Shown: piece by piece, positions 60,669 to 64,000 of the stretch
Layout of the letters: every line of letters starts with the position of its first letter
Position numbering within the stretch: position 1 is the first letter of the stretch
Assembly: GCF_029360765.1 (NCBI RefSeq)
Contig: NZ_JARKNA010000014.1
Location: forward strand, 1-64,000
From: Terrimonas pollutisoli
GTDB lineage: Bacteria; Bacteroidota; Bacteroidia; Chitinophagales; Chitinophagaceae
Direction: 5' to 3'
DNA length: 64,000 nt
The notes under the pieces: generated by a model
Seen by the model: the letters and a program-made list of their open reading frames with translations, nothing else
The model's database searches: none
What the model was told of the DNA's origin: nothing
Position numbers and translations under genes: made by a program

Positions 60669-62306
60669 ATGGCAAAGCAAATCTTCTTCGACATTGAAGC
60701 AAGAAATAGAATGAAGAAAGGCGTTGATACATTGGCCAACGCTGTAAAAGTTACATTAGGTCCTAAAGGCCGTAATGTAGTTATTGAGAAAAAATTCGGT
60801 GCACCTTCGGTAACCAAGGATGGTGTAACTGTAGCAAAGGAAATTGAACTGGAAGATCCCATTGAAAACATGGGTGCTCAAATGGTAAAAGAAGTAGCTT
60901 CCAAAACGGCTGACATTGCCGGTGATGGTACTACTACTGCTACAGTATTGGCTCAGTCTATCATCAGCGAAGGTCTGAAGATGGTAGCTGCCGGCGCTAA
61001 TCCAATGGATCTGAAAAGAGGTATTGATAAAGCGGTTTCCCTGGTTGTGGAGAACCTGAAAGGTCAAAGCCAGACAGTTGGTAACGACAGCAAAAAAATT
61101 CAGCAGGTAGCCAGCATCTCTGCCAACAACGATGAAAATATCGGTAAACTGATTGCTGAAGCGTTTGGTAAAGTAGGTAAAGAAGGTGTGATCACCGTAG
61201 AAGAAGCAAAAGGTACTGACACTACGGTTGATGTAGTAGAAGGTATGCAATTTGATCGTGGTTATGTATCTCCATACTTCGTTACTAATAGCGAAAAAAT
61301 GGAAGCAGAACTGCAGAACCCTTATATCCTGATCTATGACAAAAAGATCAGCGCAATGAAAGACATTCTTCACATTCTGGAGAAAGTTGCTCAAAGCGGC
61401 CGTCCCTTGTTGATCATTGCTGAAGACCTTGAAGGTGAAGCATTGGCAACATTGGTGGTAAACAAACTGCGTGGCACTATCAAAGTTGCAGCTGTAAAAG
61501 CTCCGGGCTTTGGCGATCGCAGAAAAGAAATGCTGACAGATATTGCTATCCTGACGGCAGGTACTGTTATCAGCGAAGAACTGGGTCATAAACTGGAAGG
61601 TGCTGATCTTACTTCTTTAGGCCAGGCTTCTTCTGTTACTATTGATAAAGACAATACAACTATCGTAGGTGGTAAAGGTAAAAAAGCAGATATCACTGCC
61701 CGTGTTAACCAAATCAAAGCACAGGTAGAAAATACTACTTCTGATTACGATAAAGAAAAATTACAAGAGCGTTTGGCTAAGTTGGCCGGTGGTGTTGCCG
61801 TATTATATGTTGGTGCTGCAACTGAAGTAGAAATGAAAGAAAAGAAAGACCGTGTTGACGATGCATTGCATGCTACCAGAGCTGCGGTTGAAGAAGGTAT
61901 CGTTCCTGGCGGTGGTGTAGCTTATATCCGCGCCGTTGAAGCATTGGAAGCAAAAGTAAAAGGCCAGATTGCTGATGAGCAAACAGGTATGGCGATTGTA
62001 CGTCGTGCTTTGGAAGAGCCTATCCGCATCCTGACTGCTAACGCTGGTATCGATGGTTCTATCGTAGTTCAAAAAATCAAAGAAGGTAAAGGCGACTTTG
62101 GCTTCAATGCAAGAACTGAAACTTACGAGAACCTGTTCAAAGCTGGTGTTATCGACCCAACTAAAGTAAGCCGTGTAGCATTGGAAAATGCCGCTTCAAT
62201 CGCTGGTATGTTGCTGACTACAGAAGCTGTAGTTGCTGACAAACCTAAGAAAGAAGAAGCTGTTCATTCTCATGGTGCACCTGATATGGGTGGAATGGGA
62301 TATTAA
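60669..62306 (+). CDS. groEL: chaperonin GroEL
   Basis: The 545-residue chaperonin has the ATP-binding GDGTTTATVLAQSI near 86, the apical domain (about 190-375) with VEGMQFDRGYVSPYFVTN near 189, and the C-terminal GGM-type tail DMGGMGY. It forms the double-ring folding chamber with GroES. The length is normal. It ends shortly before a heptanucleotide array and a terminator. Confidence 0.97.
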   Translation: MAKQIFFDIEARNRMKKGVDTLANAVKVTLGPKGRNVVIEKKFGAPSVTKDGVTVAKEIELEDPIENMGAQMVKEVASKTADIAGDGTTTATVLAQSIISEGLKMVAAGANPMDLKRGIDKAVSLVVENLKGQSQTVGNDSKKIQQVASISANNDENIGKLIAEAFGKVGKEGVITVEEAKGTDTTVDVVEGMQFDRGYVSPYFVTNSEKMEAELQNPYILIYDKKISAMKDILHILEKVAQSGRPLLIIAEDLEGEALATLVVNKLRGTIKVAAVKAPGFGDRRKEMLTDIAILTAGTVISEELGHKLEGADLTSLGQASSVTIDKDNTTIVGGKGKKADITARVNQIKAQVENTTSDYDKEKLQERLAKLAGGVAVLYVGAATEVEMKEKKDRVDDALHATRAAVEEGIVPGGGVAYIRAVEALEAKVKGQIADEQTGMAIVRRALEEPIRILTANAGIDGSIVVQKIKEGKGDFGFNARTETYENLFKAGVIDPTKVSRVALENAASIAGMLLTTEAVVADKPKKEEAVHSHGAPDMGGMGY

Positions 62307-62316
62307 GAAGAACGAG

Positions 62317-62358
62317 GTAAGTAGTCGGAAGTACGAAGTCAGAGGACAGAAGTATGAA
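62317..62358 (+). repeat. heptanucleotide array after groEL (GTNNGAA type)
   Basis: Units GTAAGTA, GTCGGAA, GTACGAA, GTCAGAG, GACAGAA, GTATGAA follow with a 7-base period, starting 10 bases after the groEL stop. Confidence 0.75.
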
Positions 62359-62378
62359 ATCCTGACAAACATAATAGT

Positions 62379-62407
62379 CCCGTCTCTGCAAAGGGACGGG
62401 ATATTTA
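62379..62407 (+). terminator. terminator after groEL
   Basis: CCCGTCTC (62379-62386) pairs with GGGACGGG (62393-62400) with one G-T pair, followed by ATATTTATT. Confidence 0.7.
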
Positions 62408-62441
62408 TTCCAATTATTCATAACCTTTTAAATGTTGTTGT

Positions 62442-62558
62442 ATGAAAAAAGTTATTGAATCATTGCGTTTAAATGAACTGATGTTTATCGTGAAAAAATG
62501 GATGAGGAGAAACAGAGATGACAACGATGGGTTCAATCATCCATTTGCAATTTTCTAA
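62442..62558 (+). CDS. candidate 38-aa basic small protein
   Basis: ATG at 62442 to TAA at 62556-62558 encodes MKKVIESLRLNELMFIVKKW then MRRNRDDNDGFNHPFAIF, with a basic amphipathic helix in the first 25 residues and an acidic-aromatic tail. It sits alone between the groEL terminator (62379-62407) and its own strong terminator (62566-62596), which argues for a separate transcript. No family is recognised, and it is too short to be certain from sequence alone. Confidence 0.45.
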   Translation: MKKVIESLRLNELMFIVKKWMRRNRDDNDGFNHPFAIF

Positions 62559-62565
62559 AGGTATT

Positions 62566-62596
62566 ATCCCGCTTCCGCAAGAGGCGGGATTTTTTA
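62566..62596 (+). terminator. strong terminator after the 38-aa frame
   Basis: ATCCCGC (62566-62572) pairs with GCGGGAT (62584-62590) around TTCCGCAAGAG, followed by a seven-T run. Confidence 0.85.
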
Positions 62597-62957
62597 TGCG
62601 CAAGAAAACGGATTTGACGGATAGAATAATGGCCTCAGATTCCGCGTTAATAATATTTACGTTTACCCGGACAGTGGTGGGAAAATGCTGCTGAAGCGGG
62701 AGCCAATGTGGCAACTGGTCTTTAAATGTTATTCAACGGCTGGTTTGGAAAAAATCAGTCTAAATACGTCCAATCTGCATTATCCCTGTTCCGTATTAAA
62801 AGTGTTAACTGGTTCCTATTTTATCAATATAACTCCTTCATACATCGATACAATTTGCCTGAACGTCGGTAAAGAGGCAAAAAGCCCTTGTTTTTTGTTT
62901 TGAGAACTATGGAAGAGCAACAAATTATTGATATTTTTAGTCAATCAAAGAACCTAA
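62597..62957. other. intergenic region before the second metalloprotease
   Basis: About 360 bases with no credible coding frame, RNA gene or strong inverted repeat. It should hold the promoter of the following gene, but no clear TAnnTTTG box close to the start is visible. Confidence 0.5.
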
Positions 62958-64000
62958 ATGAGACTCATGCTTATTTCGTGCCGGGTTGGTTTACTGTTGC
63001 TGCTGACCACTATCTTTTCACTTTCATTGTTTGCTCAAAATAACTTTTTTGCGGAAGCCAGGGAAAGCGGGATAACAGCAGGCATTGGTAAGCGGGTCAT
63101 TATTCCCGAAAAATATAAAACAGTTGTACTGGACAACCCTGGCCTTCAAAAATTTTTAAATTCAGTTTCATCTTTAAACGGCCTGGCCAACAGATCACAG
63201 GCCCCGGTGCTGGAATTGCCAATGCCCTATGGCGGAACCGCAAAATTTTCCGTTTGGGAAAGCGCCGTAATGGAGCCCGGTCTTGCTGCAAAATTTCCTT
63301 CTATTAAAACATACACCGGGCAGGGCATCGATGATCCTTCCGCCATTATTAAAATTGATTATACGGAAACAGGCTTTCATGCCATGGTATTATCCGACAT
63401 CAGGGGTCATATTTTTATCGATCCCTATCGCCAGCAGGATTTAAAAAACTATGTCGTTTATTACAAACATGATTTTAACCGCAAAGAGCCATTCAAAGAA
63501 ATAGGGTTGCTGCCGGCTGATGAAAAAGATAAAGTTAACCTCAACCGGCCGATGGGGGGGCCTTGTATTGGCCCGCAACTCAGGAACTATCGGCTCGCTG
63601 TCGCTTGCACGGGAGAATATGCCGTAGCGGCAACCGGTTTTACCAATCCTACGGTTGCACAAACATTATCAGCTATTGTCACCTCCATCAACCGCGTGGA
63701 CGGGGTGTATGAACGGGAATTAGGCATCAGTTTAAACCTGGTAGCCAATAATAATTTGATCGTCTTTACCAATGCAACCTCTGACCCTTTTACCGCCAAC
63801 GATGACGGTAGCGCCTTGCTGGACGAAAGTCAAACAGTGATAACCGACAAGATAGGTACAGGCAATTTTGATATAGGGCACACATTTAGTACAGGTGCGG
63901 GTGGCATCGCCCAACTTTCATCGGTGTGCGGAGGTTCAAAAGCGAGAGGTGTGACAGGTTTGACGGAACCTTTTGGTGATCCTTATGATATCGATTATGT
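62958..64000 (+). CDS. secreted reprolysin-like zinc metalloprotease, 5' part (cut by window end)
   Basis: An open frame runs from ATG at 62958 (or 62967) to the window end, about 347 codons. It begins with a signal peptide (about 1-26, LLLLLTTIFSLSLFAQ). After a prodomain (about 30-190) comes a catalytic-domain start with PQLRNYRLAVACTGEYAVAA near 211, NPTVAQTLSAIVTSINRVDG near 235, and VCGGSKARGVTG near 321, typical of reprolysin-like (M12-type) secreted proteases of Bacteroidota. The zinc-binding HE-x2-H motif should follow just beyond the edge. T9SS-dependent secretion is likely but the sorting domain is not in view. Confidence 0.85.
   Translation, partial: MRLMLISCRVGLLLLLTTIFSLSLFAQNNFFAEARESGITAGIGKRVIIPEKYKTVVLDNPGLQKFLNSVSSLNGLANRSQAPVLELPMPYGGTAKFSVWESAVMEPGLAAKFPSIKTYTGQGIDDPSAIIKIDYTETGFHAMVLSDIRGHIFIDPYRQQDLKNYVVYYKHDFNRKEPFKEIGLLPADEKDKVNLNRPMGGPCIGPQLRNYRLAVACTGEYAVAATGFTNPTVAQTLSAIVTSINRVDGVYERELGISLNLVANNNLIVFTNATSDPFTANDDGSALLDESQTVITDKIGTGNFDIGHTFSTGAGGIAQLSSVCGGSKARGVTGLTEPFGDPYDIDY

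Noticed and set aside
60756..61589. 277-aa frame antisense to groEL
   Set aside because: GroEL on the plus strand is unmistakable. The antisense product is Phe/His/Tyr-rich without any domain, a usual side effect of codon use.
62685..62903. 72-aa frame before the second metalloprotease
   Set aside because: No start context, no terminator and no domain; it is likely chance in AT-rich DNA.
1..64000. CRISPR array
   Set aside because: The short-period repeats have no spacers of constant length and no Cas genes are present.

Overview
The window looks like a chromosome segment of a Bacteroidota bacterium, most likely family Chitinophagaceae. Supporting signs are TonB/DUF4249 receptor pairs, type IX secretion (T9SS) sorting domains, fused SecDF, a long NusB, a eukaryote-like ProS, TAnnTTTG promoter boxes, few clear Shine-Dalgarno sites and frequent TTG/GTG starts. 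Genus and species cannot be read from the sequence alone. I saw no complete IS, prophage, CRISPR array or rRNA. One tRNA (Leu, CAG) is present.

Layout. 0-11 kb: envelope and accessory genes (YD-repeat lipoprotein, DUF1772 protein, DUF4249/TonB receptor pair, HD protein, an ECF sigma factor with a membrane/beta-barrel partner, an S33-type hydrolase lipoprotein, a fatty acid hydroxylase family protein). 12-19.4 kb: a Cys/His protein, an SRPBCC protein, a Gre-domain protein, a small two-TM protein, a second ECF sigma factor, then two FNR-type reductases flanking GTP cyclohydrolase I and a di-heme cytochrome c lipoprotein. 19.5-35 kb: HAD phosphatase, tRNA-Leu, dapD, glycosyltransferase, threonylcarbamoyl-AMP synthase, CCA transferase, miaA, outer-membrane proteins, proS and two DUF5362 proteins. 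35-41.4 kb: the RDD / SpoIIM / DUF4129 / DUF4350 / MoxR / DUF58 membrane cluster. 41.5-56.7 kb: truB, glnS, a PIN toxin-antitoxin pair, an acyl-CoA mutase large subunit, an IscA-type protein, secDF, an aminotransferase, coaE, yajC, a DUF1573 protein and nusB. 56.8-64 kb: groES-groEL between two secreted metalloproteases, the second cut by the window end.

How the parts work together. Two ECF regulons can be read from repeated promoter sequences. A 31-bp two-block promoter occurs three times: in front of the 219-aa sigma gene itself, divergently in front of the reductase-folE genes, and in front of the cytochrome c gene. It links pterin synthesis, two flavin reductases and a periplasmic haem protein under one sigma factor. 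A separate 61-bp conserved block lies upstream of both the 182-aa sigma gene and the TonB/DUF4249 operon 4 kb away.

The other unusual layer is intergenic. Short-period arrays (7 nt, or 9-10 nt), often in inverted pairs, sit tightly at gene ends. Some carry terminators, and some supply the start codon (coaE, perhaps miaA) or stop codon (nusB, a DUF1772 gene, a small cytochrome) of the neighbouring gene. Two paralogous relics of one methyltransferase-like gene lie 19 kb apart.
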